From DASRIA01 sp035650255 (GTDB lineage Bacteria > Actinomycetota > Thermoleophilia > Solirubrobacterales > JBBDJG01), in assembly GCA_035650255.1 (NCBI GenBank), contig DASRIA010000011.1, positions 1-64,000 on the forward strand: 64,000 bases of DNA. The letters are read 5' to 3'. The notes below the pieces were generated by a model. That model ran no database searches. It was given only the letters and a program-made list of their open reading frames with translations, and had not been told where the DNA came from. Within the stretch, counting starts at the first letter, position 1. Every line of letters begins with the position of its first letter. The position numbers and the translations under genes are program-made. This document shows positions 24,695-32,823 of this stretch, in pieces.

Positions 24695-25768
24695 TTACTC
24701 GCCCGATGCGGCCGGCAGCGCCTCGTCCATGGCCGCTGCGGCGGCCCCGTCCACCCGCGGGAACCACGCCGCGCCGTCGATCGCGCGGTCGAAGCGGGAC
24801 CACGACTCGCCGTCCTGGAGGCCCTTCTCCAGCCGGTCGAACGAGCCGAGCTTCCCGCCCAGGTTGTCCATCGCGTGCACGAGCGTGGCCTCGCGGGTGC
24901 ACGGCGTCACGGGGCTGCCGTTCTCGAGCAGGCCGTGATGTGACAGCACGATGTGCAGCACCGCGCGCGCGAGATCGCGCGGGAACCCCGCGATGCGCTC
25001 GATCTGCGTGCGCACGATGTAGTAGCCGAGCGGGATCTCGCCGAGGAGCTTGCCGTCGTCGGTCAGGTCGATCGCGAACGGGTCGCTCGCATATGCCTCG
25101 ATCTTCCCGATGTCGTGGATCAGCGCACCGGTGACGGCCACGTCGCGGTCGATGCCGGGGAACGCGTTCGACACCACGCTCACCGCGTTGCCGACCGAGA
25201 CCGAGTGCTCGAGCAGTCCGTGCAGGTATGCCTGGTGGTAGAACTTCGCCGCCGGGGCGCGGCGGAAGCTCTGCCACACCTCCGCCTGGTCGCCGAAGAG
25301 CGCGTCCAGCAGCTGGGAGAGGTGAGGATTGCGGATCGTCCCGACCAGCCGCCGCAGGTCGGCCTCGAGCTGCTCGGCGCTGGCCGCCGGCCCGTCCATC
25401 AGGTCGGCGAGGCGGTACTCGCCCTCCCGCGCGGGCGCGGCCGACTGCAGGACGAGCTGGGCGCCGTAGCGCTCCGAGACCTCGAACCGGCCCCGGGCGC
25501 GGATCGCGATCCCGGGCCGGGCGACGTCGTGGATGTCGCGCGCGGCGTCCCACGCCACGGCGTCGAGCGTGCCGGTGCAGTCGCACAGCTTCATCCGCAG
25601 GTAGTCGGTGCCGTTGCGCTTCTGGGCCAGCCTGCATTCCTTGACCAGCAGGACCGTGTCGACGTCGCCTGCCTCCCGCAGGTCGCGCACGAACAGCGCC
25701 TTGGCCGTGGGCAGGTCGCTGGCGTCGAAGAGCCGGTGGTCCGGGCGCGTGTCGTGCGTGTCGCTCAT
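24695..25768 (-). CDS. YhaM-like 3'-5' exoribonuclease (OB + HD domains)
   Basis: The 357-aa protein carries an N-terminal OB-fold nucleic-acid-binding domain (about residues 20-125, DYLRMKLCDCTGTLDAVAWD) and an HD phosphohydrolase domain (about 165-305; YLHGLLEHSVSVGN and ALIHDIGKIEAY). The domain order and length are those of the YhaM exoribonuclease family. A TAACTT -10 (25778-25783) lies 9 nt before the ATG. It is divergent from thiI and precedes the GAF/HD-GYP gene on the same strand, 83 bp away. Confidence 0.88.
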   Translation of the reverse strand: MSDTHDTRPDHRLFDASDLPTAKALFVRDLREAGDVDTVLLVKECRLAQKRNGTDYLRMKLCDCTGTLDAVAWDAARDIHDVARPGIAIRARGRFEVSERYGAQLVLQSAAPAREGEYRLADLMDGPAASAEQLEADLRRLVGTIRNPHLSQLLDALFGDQAEVWQSFRRAPAAKFYHQAYLHGLLEHSVSVGNAVSVVSNAFPGIDRDVAVTGALIHDIGKIEAYASDPFAIDLTDDGKLLGEIPLGYYIVRTQIERIAGFPRDLARAVLHIVLSHHGLLENGSPVTPCTREATLVHAMDNLGGKLGSFDRLEKGLQDGESWSRFDRAIDGAAWFPRVDGAAAAAMDEALPAASGE

Positions 25769-25840
25769 CGTGGGTCCAAGTTAGGAGTCGTCCCGGACAC
25801 GAGGCGTCTGACACCGGCCGCGGCGGCTATGTTTACCTCG

Positions 25841-27094
25841 ATGGCGGATTCCCTGCAAACGCCCGGGTCGACGACCGTCGCGCCGGAGGTGTCGGCGCCG
25901 GTGTGCGTACTGGCGAAAGTCGGCGAGGCGTCGCTGAAAGGTCGCAACAAGCGCCAGTTCCTTGACGCTCTGCGGCGCAACCTGAAGGCTGCCCTGGCCG
26001 GCCTCGACGCCCGCGTGCAGGGCGGCGGCTCCGTGCTGGCGATCGCGGTGCCGGACGAGCTGGCCGCCGACGAGGTCGCCTCGCGCCTGGAGCGCGTGTT
26101 CGGCTTCGCCGTCGCGTCGGTGTGTCTGCGCTGCGAGCGCGACGTCGAGCGCATCGCGGACGTCGCGATGGTCGCCTTCGCGCGCGCGCAGCCGGAGACG
26201 TTCGCGGTGCGGGTGCGGCGGCGCGACAAGTCGTTCCCGCTCACGTCGCAGCAGCTGGAGCGCCAGATCGGGACCGCGTTGCAGGCGCGGACCGCGCTGC
26301 CGGTCGACCTCGGCCGCCCCGCACTCGAGCTGCGGGTGGAGCTGGACGCCGATGCGGCGTACGTCCACGTGCGCGAGATCGACGGCGCGGGCGGCCTGCC
26401 TGTCGGCACCAGCGGCCGCGCGATCACGCTCCTGTCCGGCGGGATCGACTCGCCGATCGCGGCGCTGCTCGCGATGAAGCGCGGCCTCGCGGTCGAGTTC
26501 CTCCACTTCAGCGGCGAGCCGTACCTCGACCCGCTCGCGACCACCAAGGCGCAGGCCCAGGCGCGCGTGCTGAACGGCTTCCAGGCGCAGCGGCCCGGGG
26601 CGCTGTGGGTGGTGCCGTTCGGCAACCAGCAGCGCATGCTGTCCGCCGTGTCGGAGGAGTCGCACCGCATCGTGCTGTACCGGCGCCAGATGGCGCGCAT
26701 CGGCTGCGCGCTGGCGCAGCGGCTGCACGCGGCGGCGCTCGTGACCGGCGACTCGCTCGGCCAGGTGTCGTCGCAGACACTGCCGAACATGACGTCGGTC
26801 GAGGATGCTTCGGAGCTGCCCGTGCTGCGGCCCCTGCTGGCGTGGGACAAGCGCGAGGTGATGGCGAAGGCTGCCGCGCTCGGGATCCTGTCGCTGTCCG
26901 AGCTGCCCGCCGAGGACGCGTGCCCGCTGTTCGCCGGCGCCAAGCAGCGCACGGCCGTGCCGCGGTCCGACATCCTCGCCGCCGAATCTCAGTTGGACCT
27001 CGACGAGCTCGCCGAGGCGGCCGCGGAGGGCGCCCGCCGCGTCGAGCCGGGTGTGTACCTCGACCGCCTGCAACGGGAGTCGCGCGCAGCTTGA
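25841..27094 (+). CDS. thiI: tRNA 4-thiouridine synthetase / thiazole sulfurtransferase ThiI
   Basis: The 417-aa protein has an N-terminal ferredoxin-like/THUMP region (about residues 20-165) that binds tRNA and a PP-loop adenylation domain (about 170-400) with LLSGGIDSPIAALLAMKRG. The conserved Cys is in EDACPLF. It adenylates U8 of tRNA for thiolation and can serve thiazole synthesis. The C-terminal rhodanese domain of the E. coli enzyme is absent, as in many Actinomycetota. ATG at 25841 lies 7 nt after TATGTT; an ATG at 25829 overlapping that hexamer is the alternative start. Confidence 0.93.
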   Translation: MADSLQTPGSTTVAPEVSAPVCVLAKVGEASLKGRNKRQFLDALRRNLKAALAGLDARVQGGGSVLAIAVPDELAADEVASRLERVFGFAVASVCLRCERDVERIADVAMVAFARAQPETFAVRVRRRDKSFPLTSQQLERQIGTALQARTALPVDLGRPALELRVELDADAAYVHVREIDGAGGLPVGTSGRAITLLSGGIDSPIAALLAMKRGLAVEFLHFSGEPYLDPLATTKAQAQARVLNGFQAQRPGALWVVPFGNQQRMLSAVSEESHRIVLYRRQMARIGCALAQRLHAAALVTGDSLGQVSSQTLPNMTSVEDASELPVLRPLLAWDKREVMAKAAALGILSLSELPAEDACPLFAGAKQRTAVPRSDILAAESQLDLDELAEAAAEGARRVEPGVYLDRLQRESRAA

Positions 27095-27125
27095 TCCAAG
27101 CCCTGCGCGGTAATACGCTACGGGC

Positions 27126-27710
27126 ATGGCGGCGGCTGAGGGGGCTACTGCAGGCAGGGAGCTGACTCCTGCCCACAAGCGCTTTCTCGTGCGCGACGCG
27201 ATCCTGATCGCCGCCTTCGTGAACGCGGCGCTGAGCGCACTGATCGCCTGGCTGATCACCGTGGGCGAGGACGAGGTGCCGGTGTCGGCCGTCCCCCTCG
27301 CCGAGGGCCCGTCGGTGCTCGTCGACTCGGTCGCGACGTGCTTCGTGCTGCCGTTCCTGACCACGCTGCTGATCACGACCGTGATCTGGAAGGAGATGCG
27401 CGAAGGCCACCTCACGCGGATCCCCCGCGCGGCGGGTTCGCTCGCCGAGCGGCTGCCGAAGACGCGCCTGCGGCGCGCCTCGTGGATCGGGCTCGGTTGC
27501 CTGGCGACCTTCGGCCCGATCGCGGCGGCGGGCGTGCTGCTGTTCGACTACGGCGACATCTCGATCGGCGAGTTCGTGCTCTACAAGGCGATCTTCGGGA
27601 TCGTGCTGGGCGCCGCGGTGACTCCCTGGATCGCGCTGGCCGCGTTCGGGGACGAGCCCCCGCGCGAAGAGGGCACGCCGGAAGCGCCGACGCCGGCCAC
27701 CACCGCCTAG
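27126..27710 (+). CDS. Four-helix membrane protein, unknown function
   Basis: The 194-aa protein has four hydrophobic segments (about residues 22-46, 68-88, 118-140 and 148-172), a basic cytoplasmic loop between helices 2 and 3 (RIPRAAGSLAERLPKTRLRR) and a Pro/Glu-rich tail. I do not recognise a family. TACGCT at 27114-27119 is exactly 6 nt before the ATG, so it is probably transcribed on its own, leaderless. It converges on the photolyase gene with 8 bp between stops. Confidence 0.75.
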   Translation: MAAAEGATAGRELTPAHKRFLVRDAILIAAFVNAALSALIAWLITVGEDEVPVSAVPLAEGPSVLVDSVATCFVLPFLTTLLITTVIWKEMREGHLTRIPRAAGSLAERLPKTRLRRASWIGLGCLATFGPIAAAGVLLFDYGDISIGEFVLYKAIFGIVLGAAVTPWIALAAFGDEPPREEGTPEAPTPATTA

Positions 27711-27718
27711 GCACCCGG

Positions 27719-29077
27719 CTAGAACAGGGAGGACTGCTGCTTGCGCGCGCGGAACCGCGCGGCGGCGCTCGCGTGGTCGACGATCCGCTCCGGGTAGCCG
27801 AGGTCGCGGGCGAGCTTCCAGGGCTCGTGCACGGCCCGGCCCTCGATGCCGGCGAGCTCGGGCACGTACCGGCGCACGTACTCGCCCTCGGGGTCGAACC
27901 GCAGCGCCTGCCGCGTCGGGTTCAGCACGCGATTGGGGCGCGTGTCGTGTCCCGTCCCGGCGACCCACTGCCAGTTGCCGGCGTTGTTGGCGATCTCGCC
28001 GTCCACCAGCAGGTCCCAGAAATGCGCCGCGCCGGCGCGCCAGTCGATGCCGAGGTCCTTGGTCAGGAACGAGCCGGTCACCAGGCGCGCGCGGTTGTGC
28101 ATCCACCCTTCGCGCCGCAGCTGGCGCATGCCGGCGTCCACCAGCGGATAGCCGGTGCGGCCTGACTTCCAGGCCTGAAGTGCCTCGGGATCGGAACGCC
28201 ATGGCTGCTCGCGGGTGCGGTAGTCGGCGCGCGGCAGCTCCGGGTTCGCGGCCGTCGCCTGGTGGTAGAAGTCGCGCCAGCAGAGCTGGCGCACGAACGG
28301 CTCCCCGCCGGGCCGCTCGTGCACGCGCTCGAGCACCTCACGCGGCGACACACAGCCAAAGCGCAGGTACGGGCTGAGCCGCGAAGTCCGATCGGCGGCA
28401 AGATCGTCCTGCCGCTCGCCGTAGCGCTCGAGCCCGGAGCGGACGAAGGCGGCGAGTCGGGCGCGGCCCGCGCGCTCTCCGCCCGCGGGCAGGTCCGGCG
28501 CCGTCTCTCCGTTCACGAGGTCGCGCAGCTTGGGCAGCCGCCCGCCGGCCGCTCCCGGCGGCAGCTCGAGCTTGCGGGGAGCGCCGTGCACGATCCGCAG
28601 CGGCTCCTGGCCCCAGCGCCGCCAGTAGGGGGTGAAGACGCGGAAGTGATCGCCTCCCGCGGGCACCAGGTCGCCGGGCGGCACGACCGTCACCCCGGGA
28701 AAGGCGCGCACGTCGATGCGCTCTTCCCGCGCCGCGCGGCGCAGTCCCTCCAGCCGCGTGCGCGAGTAGGCGCTGACGTCCTCGCTGGTGAAGATCGCCT
28801 CCGCGCCGGTGTCGCGCGCGAGGGTGACGGCTTCGCGCACCACGTCACCGCGGCGCACGACCAGCCGCGCGCCCCGGGTGCGCAGCGCGTCGTCGAGGTC
28901 CGCCAGCGAGTCGAGCAGGAAGCGCAGCCGGTTGGGCGCCGCGAACCTCGAGGACAGCAACGCGTCGTCCAGCACGAACGCCGGCACGACGTGGCGGGCC
29001 GCCCGGGCGGCGGCGCTCAGGGCCGGATGGTCGTGGACGCGCAGGTCACGGTTGAAGAGGACGAGGACGGCTTGCAC
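27719..29077 (-). CDS. phr: Deoxyribodipyrimidine photolyase, class I type
   Basis: The 452-aa flavoprotein has the N-terminal antenna-binding Rossmann domain (VLVLFNRDLRVHDHPAL) and the helical FAD domain (about residues 195-440), including SRLSPYLRFGCVSPREV, DAGMRQLRREGWMHNRAR and the GNWQWVAGTGHD signature. It reverses UV pyrimidine dimers using blue light; cryptochrome function cannot be excluded. The GTG start lies 30 bp after the stop of a TetR gene on the same strand, suggesting a TetR-photolyase operon. Confidence 0.93.
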   Translation of the reverse strand: MQAVLVLFNRDLRVHDHPALSAAARAARHVVPAFVLDDALLSSRFAAPNRLRFLLDSLADLDDALRTRGARLVVRRGDVVREAVTLARDTGAEAIFTSEDVSAYSRTRLEGLRRAAREERIDVRAFPGVTVVPPGDLVPAGGDHFRVFTPYWRRWGQEPLRIVHGAPRKLELPPGAAGGRLPKLRDLVNGETAPDLPAGGERAGRARLAAFVRSGLERYGERQDDLAADRTSRLSPYLRFGCVSPREVLERVHERPGGEPFVRQLCWRDFYHQATAANPELPRADYRTREQPWRSDPEALQAWKSGRTGYPLVDAGMRQLRREGWMHNRARLVTGSFLTKDLGIDWRAGAAHFWDLLVDGEIANNAGNWQWVAGTGHDTRPNRVLNPTRQALRFDPEGEYVRRYVPELAGIEGRAVHEPWKLARDLGYPERIVDHASAAARFRARKQQSSLF

Positions 29078-29107
29078 GTCGGTGGCCCGGCGTCGGCGGC
29101 CGGGCGG

Positions 29108-29710
29108 TCAGCCCGCGCGCAGGACCCCGACCGCTGACTTGATCAGCAGGGGGTGTGCCTCTTCGCGTCCGATGCGGCCCTCGCCGACTCCCTGGATCGC
29201 GGCGACGAGCAGCGCGCCGACTGCGGAGGCTCCCCACAGCGGCGGGAGGTCCTTCGAGAAGTCCCCCTCCGCCTGCCCGCGCACGATCAGCGTCACCATG
29301 CTCTCGCCGAGCTGCTCCTCCCGCAGGCGGGCCTCGACGTTGTGGGCCTGCGACGGGTTGGCGACCACGACGCGATAGCGGTCGCCCAGCTCGAGCCACG
29401 CGGCCAGCAGCCGGGAGAGCGCGTCCGTTGCGCGCCCCTCGTTCAGCCGGCAGGCCTCGACCGCGGCTTCGCCGTCGGCCAGTCCCTGGTGGCGGATCGC
29501 TTCGAGCAGCGACTCACGGGTCGGGAAATGGCGGTACAGCGTGGCCCGCCCCACGCCGGCGGCCGCGGCGACGTCGGCCACGCCCGCGTTCGGCTCGTCG
29601 GCCCACAACCTGATCGCTGCCTCCTGGATCCGGAGGACGTTGCGCTCGGCGTCGGCACGGCGCGTCTCGGGCACGGGAACCGGCTGCTCTGCGGGCACGC
29701 GACTCGCCAT
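29108..29710 (-). CDS. TetR family regulator upstream of photolyase
   Basis: The 200-aa repressor has an N-terminal TetR HTH (about residues 25-72; GVADVAAAAGVGRATLYRHF) and an all-helical ligand-binding C-terminal domain. It lies directly upstream of the photolyase gene and divergent from the ArsR-SRPBCC gene, either of which could be its target. A TAGTAT hexamer in the 122-bp divergent region is a possible -10. The ligand is unknown. Confidence 0.9.
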   Translation of the reverse strand: MASRVPAEQPVPVPETRRADAERNVLRIQEAAIRLWADEPNAGVADVAAAAGVGRATLYRHFPTRESLLEAIRHQGLADGEAAVEACRLNEGRATDALSRLLAAWLELGDRYRVVVANPSQAHNVEARLREEQLGESMVTLIVRGQAEGDFSKDLPPLWGASAVGALLVAAIQGVGEGRIGREEAHPLLIKSAVGVLRAG

Positions 29711-29796
29711 TCCTTTCTGGCCGGATACTAGTGCCGAACAGATCTTGCGCGAAAGAGGACTGTCAGATCAGGTTCGGTCCTGCACGAATCGCGTCA

Positions 29797-29826
29797 TTGA
29801 CATGTGACCATTTAGTCACGTATGAT
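29797..29826 (+). promoter_or_regulatory. Consensus promoter with palindromic operator
   Basis: TTGACA (29797-29802), an 18-bp spacer and TATGAT (29821-29826) form one of the clearest promoters in the window. The GTG start follows the -10 by 6 nt. The spacer contains the palindrome GTGAC-CATTTA-GTCAC (29804-29819), well placed for an ArsR-type repressor to block polymerase. Autoregulation by the ArsR-SRPBCC product is the simplest reading. Confidence 0.75.
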
Positions 29827-29832
29827 GCGCCC

Positions 29833-30603
29833 GTGGACGCGGTCTTCAAGGCCCTCGCCGACCCGACGCGCCGGAGCTTGCTCGACGCGCTGTTCAAGCA
29901 GGACGGGCAGACCCTCAGCGCGCTGGACGAGCGGCTGCCGATGACGCGCTTCGGCGTGATGAAGCACCTCAAGGTGCTGCAGGAGGCAGGCCTCGTCACC
30001 ACCAAGCGGCGGGGCCGGGAAAAGCTCCACTACCTGAACCCCGTCCCGATCCGGCTCGTCCACGACCGGTGGGTGAGCAAGTACGCCGAGCCCTGGGCCG
30101 CGGCCCTCAGCGGGCTCAAGAAAAGCATCGAGGAGGCAACGATGGAGAAGGTGTTCGAGATCTACATCAAGACGACGCCGGAGCGCCTCTGGGAGGCGAT
30201 CACCGACAGCGACCTGCGCAGCAAGTACTCGTGGGGCATCCAGACGAAGTCGGATTGGTCGCCGGGCTCGGCCTACGAGTCCACCGGGCCGGACGGCACC
30301 GGCGTGTGGGTGCAGGGCGAGAACCTCGAGGTCGACGCGCCGCGCCGTCTCGTGCAGAGCATGCAGGCGCTGTGGAGCGACGACGTGAAGGCCGAGGGCA
30401 CCTCGCGGGTCACGTACGAGATCGAGCAGGTGGGCGACTCGTGCCGCCTCACCGTCACCCACGACCAGCTGCGCGAAGGTGCCAACGACGAGCTGTACGG
30501 CGGTTGGCCGATGATCCTCTCCGCCATGAAGACGCTGCTGGAGACGGGCGAGCATCTCACGACGCCGGCGTCGCTGCGCTTCGCCGAGTCGAACGCCGCG
30601 TGA
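29833..30603 (+). CDS. ArsR-type regulator fused to SRPBCC (AHSA1) domain
   Basis: The 256-aa protein joins an ArsR winged HTH (residues 1-100; VFKALADPTRRSLLDALF, GVMKHLKVLQEAGLV) to an Aha1/SRPBCC ligand-binding domain (about 104-245; TTPERLWEAITDSDLRSKY). In many bacteria these are separate neighbouring genes. The ArsR half lacks the usual metal-binding Cys pair, as in SdpR-like members. At the junction, GAGGAGG (30130-30136) precedes an in-frame ATG (30142, residue 104), so a free SRPBCC protein may also be made. The first start is a leaderless GTG. Confidence 0.9.
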   Translation: MDAVFKALADPTRRSLLDALFKQDGQTLSALDERLPMTRFGVMKHLKVLQEAGLVTTKRRGREKLHYLNPVPIRLVHDRWVSKYAEPWAAALSGLKKSIEEATMEKVFEIYIKTTPERLWEAITDSDLRSKYSWGIQTKSDWSPGSAYESTGPDGTGVWVQGENLEVDAPRRLVQSMQALWSDDVKAEGTSRVTYEIEQVGDSCRLTVTHDQLREGANDELYGGWPMILSAMKTLLETGEHLTTPASLRFAESNAA

Positions 30604-30610
30604 TCTGAGC

Positions 30611-31210
30611 TCAGGCGAACTGCAGCCGGTGGATGTGGGCGACGCCGCGCGCGTGCGTCTCGACCCGCCACCGGCTGCGCGCCTGCTCGAGGAAGGCGGC
30701 GGCGGCCGGCCGGCCCGGATCGGCCAGCCAGGCCGCGGGCGCAAGGCGGGGGAGGAGCGACAGCAGCACGGCCACGCTCGCGCGCTCGTAGAGGACGTCG
30801 GCAGCAACCGCGAGATCGAAGGGCGCCCGTTCCAGGAGCCGGCCCGGCTGTGCCCAATCGACCGCGGCGGTCTCGACGTGCACGTCGTTCCTATGGGCGT
30901 TGCGCATCACGAGGGTGAGGGCATCGGGAGAGGCGTCGGTTGCGAGGACTTCCGCGCCTGCGCGGGCGGCGGCGATGCTCGGCAGCGCGAGCCCGCAGCC
31001 CAGCTCGACCACCCGGAGGCCGCGCAGGTCCATGCGGTCGAGCTCCCGCGCGAGTGCCACGCCGCTGCGCCACAGGACGGACCAGTACGGCGCGATCGGC
31101 GCCCACTCCACCGCGCCCGCGTCCGGCAGCTCGGCGGACTCCTGCGGCTGCCGCAGGCGGAGCTCGCCGCTCGGCAGCGCGATCGTTTGGTCGACGAGCG
31201 CTTCGGTCAC
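30611..31210 (-). CDS. Class I SAM-dependent methyltransferase
   Basis: The 199-aa protein has the SAM-binding motif VVELGCGLALPSIAAARAG, motif II ATDASPDAL and a later FDLAVAADVLYE, resembling the METTL20/nicotinamide N-methyltransferase-like group (Methyltransf_16), which includes protein lysine methyltransferases. The target is unknown. A longer reading frame would run back into the tRNA-Phe gene, so the GTG at 31210, 9 bp past the tRNA 3' end, is taken as start. It may be co-transcribed with the tRNA. Confidence 0.82.
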   Translation of the reverse strand: MTEALVDQTIALPSGELRLRQPQESAELPDAGAVEWAPIAPYWSVLWRSGVALARELDRMDLRGLRVVELGCGLALPSIAAARAGAEVLATDASPDALTLVMRNAHRNDVHVETAAVDWAQPGRLLERAPFDLAVAADVLYERASVAVLLSLLPRLAPAAWLADPGRPAAAAFLEQARSRWRVETHARGVAHIHRLQFA

Positions 31211-31219
31211 AAACTGGGA

Positions 31220-31292
31220 TGGCGAGGGCCAGAATCGAACTGGCGACACCACGATTTTCAGTCGTGTGCTCTACCGACTGAGCTACCTCGCC
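31220..31292 (-). tRNA. tRNA-Phe (GAA)
   Basis: The 73-nt cloverleaf has acceptor arms GGCGAGG/CCTCGCC, a D arm GCTC..GAGC, an anticodon stem CACGA/TCGTG with loop CTGAAAA (anticodon GAA), a variable loop GTGTC and a T arm GCCAG-TTCGATT-CTGGC. The discriminator is A. CCA is not encoded. Confidence 0.97.
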
Positions 31293-31319
31293 CGGGACCG
31301 GGGATGGTAGCGGCCGGGC

Positions 31320-32240
31320 CTACGCCCAGCTCTTGAGGAAGGGGTACGGATCGACGGGGCGGCCGCCGTCGTACCAGGGGCCGTCCCAGATCTCGAAGTG
31401 GAGGTGCGCGCCCTCCGAGCTGCCGGTGTTGCCGACGTTGGCGATGTGCTGTCCGGCCGTCACGCGGTCGCCCTTGCCGACCAACAGGCTCCCCGACTGG
31501 AGGTGCATGTACACGAAGTTGTATTCCTCGCCGTCGGCGTCGAGCACTAGGTAGTGACCGGCGCCCCCCGCCTGATAGGCGCGCCACGAGATGGTGCCGG
31601 TCGTGACCGCGACCAGCGGAGTGCCTTCGTCGGCGGCCAGGTCCTGGCCCTGATGACGGTGGCCGCTGCGCGCAGCGCCGAAGCGGCTGCCGCTGCCGCC
31701 CCACGCGTAGGTCCCGGCGATCGGAAAGCTGTGCGCGCCGGCCACGGCGGGGACGCTCGCCCCCACCTGCATGGTGGTGCTGCGGACCGCCTTCTTGCCG
31801 CGCGGGTTGCGCGCCGTGATGCGCACCCGGTAGGACCCTGGCGCCACGCTGCGCCTCCAGGAATAGGTGTGCTCCCGGCCGGTGCGGCGGCCGCCGAGGT
31901 TCACGCGGTACGTCGTGCGGTCGGCCAGGCTCACGAAGGCAAGCCGCACGCGCACGCGCCGGGCGCGGTCGCGCACCCGGAAGCGCACCACGGTGCCGCC
32001 CGCCGCCGGCGCCACGGCTGCCGGGGACACGTTGAAGAGCGTGAGCACGGGGCGGCCCGTGGGCGCCCCGGCCGGCACGGACCCGATCCCGCCCGCGTCG
32101 CCGCGCGCCGCAGGCGCAGGCAGAGCCTGCTTGCCGGGCTGCTCGATCGGATCGGGCGGGACCTCGGCACCGGCCTGGGCGGTAATAGCGATGAAGAGGG
32201 CGAATACGCCCGTGAGAGTGCCAGCGACCCTGCCGCGCAC
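31320..32240 (-). CDS. Secreted M23 family metallopeptidase
   Basis: The 306-aa exported protein has a signal peptide (cleavage near AQAGA, residue 24), an Ig-like beta domain (about residues 65-155, RVRLAFVSLADRTTYRVNL) and a C-terminal LytM/M23 peptidase domain (about 170-300). The zinc ligands are visible in SGHRHQGQDL and GAHLHFEIWDG. It would cleave peptidoglycan cross-links or regulate amidases. Its GTG start has a full SD AAGGAGGTG (32248-32256), unusual in this window. It lies directly before tRNA-Phe. Confidence 0.92.
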   Translation of the reverse strand: MRGRVAGTLTGVFALFIAITAQAGAEVPPDPIEQPGKQALPAPAARGDAGGIGSVPAGAPTGRPVLTLFNVSPAAVAPAAGGTVVRFRVRDRARRVRVRLAFVSLADRTTYRVNLGGRRTGREHTYSWRRSVAPGSYRVRITARNPRGKKAVRSTTMQVGASVPAVAGAHSFPIAGTYAWGGSGSRFGAARSGHRHQGQDLAADEGTPLVAVTTGTISWRAYQAGGAGHYLVLDADGEEYNFVYMHLQSGSLLVGKGDRVTAGQHIANVGNTGSSEGAHLHFEIWDGPWYDGGRPVDPYPFLKSWA

Positions 32241-32331
32241 CTGACGACACCTCCTTGCGTCTAGTGCGAGTGTCGGCGGGCCTACGAGACTTGTTGAGCG
32301 CTAGTTCCCTTGCACTGGACGGCTGTCCGGT

Positions 32332-32823
32332 TTATGCGGCGTCCGGCTGCGCGAGCGACACTGCGAGCTCGACCGCCTCCGCGGCGCCACTCGCATACCG
32401 GACCTCGCTCGGCAGGCTGGACTCGTGCTCCAGCCTCCACCCGCCCAGCAGGACCACCGGCCGGCCCAGCGCCCCCGCGAGCCCGATCTCGGACAGCGTG
32501 CCCCAGCCGCCGCCCACCGCCACGACGACGTCTGCCGACGCCACCACGCTCAGGTTGCGGGCGTGGCCGATGCCCGTCACGACGGTCACGTCCGAGTAGC
32601 GGTTCGCCCGCGACCGGTCGGTGCCCGGCAGCAGCCCGACGACCGTCCCGCCGGCTTCGCTCGCGCCGCGCGACGCCGCCTCCATCGCGCCGTACTCCCC
32701 GCCCGTCACGAGCACAAATCCGGCCGCGGCAAGGCCGCGGCCCACAGCGCGGCACTTCGAGGCGGTGTCGTCGTCACATTCCCATGGGCCGATCACGGCC
32801 GCGTAGCGGCGCGGCTCAGGCAA
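32332..32823 (-). CDS. LOG-family (TIGR00725-like) protein
   Basis: The 163-aa Rossmann-fold protein has the nucleotide-binding signatures GGEYGAMEAASRGA and VGGGWGTLSEIGLA, equivalent to GGGxxGxM and PGGxGTxxE of the LOG/lysine-decarboxylase-like family. Some family members are cytokinin-activating nucleotide phosphoribohydrolases. The first Gly-rich motif and overall length fit the TIGR00725 subgroup. The TTG start overlaps the helicase stop by 8 bp, so it follows the helicase in an operon. Confidence 0.85.
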   Translation of the reverse strand: MPEPRRYAAVIGPWECDDDTASKCRAVGRGLAAAGFVLVTGGEYGAMEAASRGASEAGGTVVGLLPGTDRSRANRYSDVTVVTGIGHARNLSVVASADVVVAVGGGWGTLSEIGLAGALGRPVVLLGGWRLEHESSLPSEVRYASGAAEAVELAVSLAQPDAA

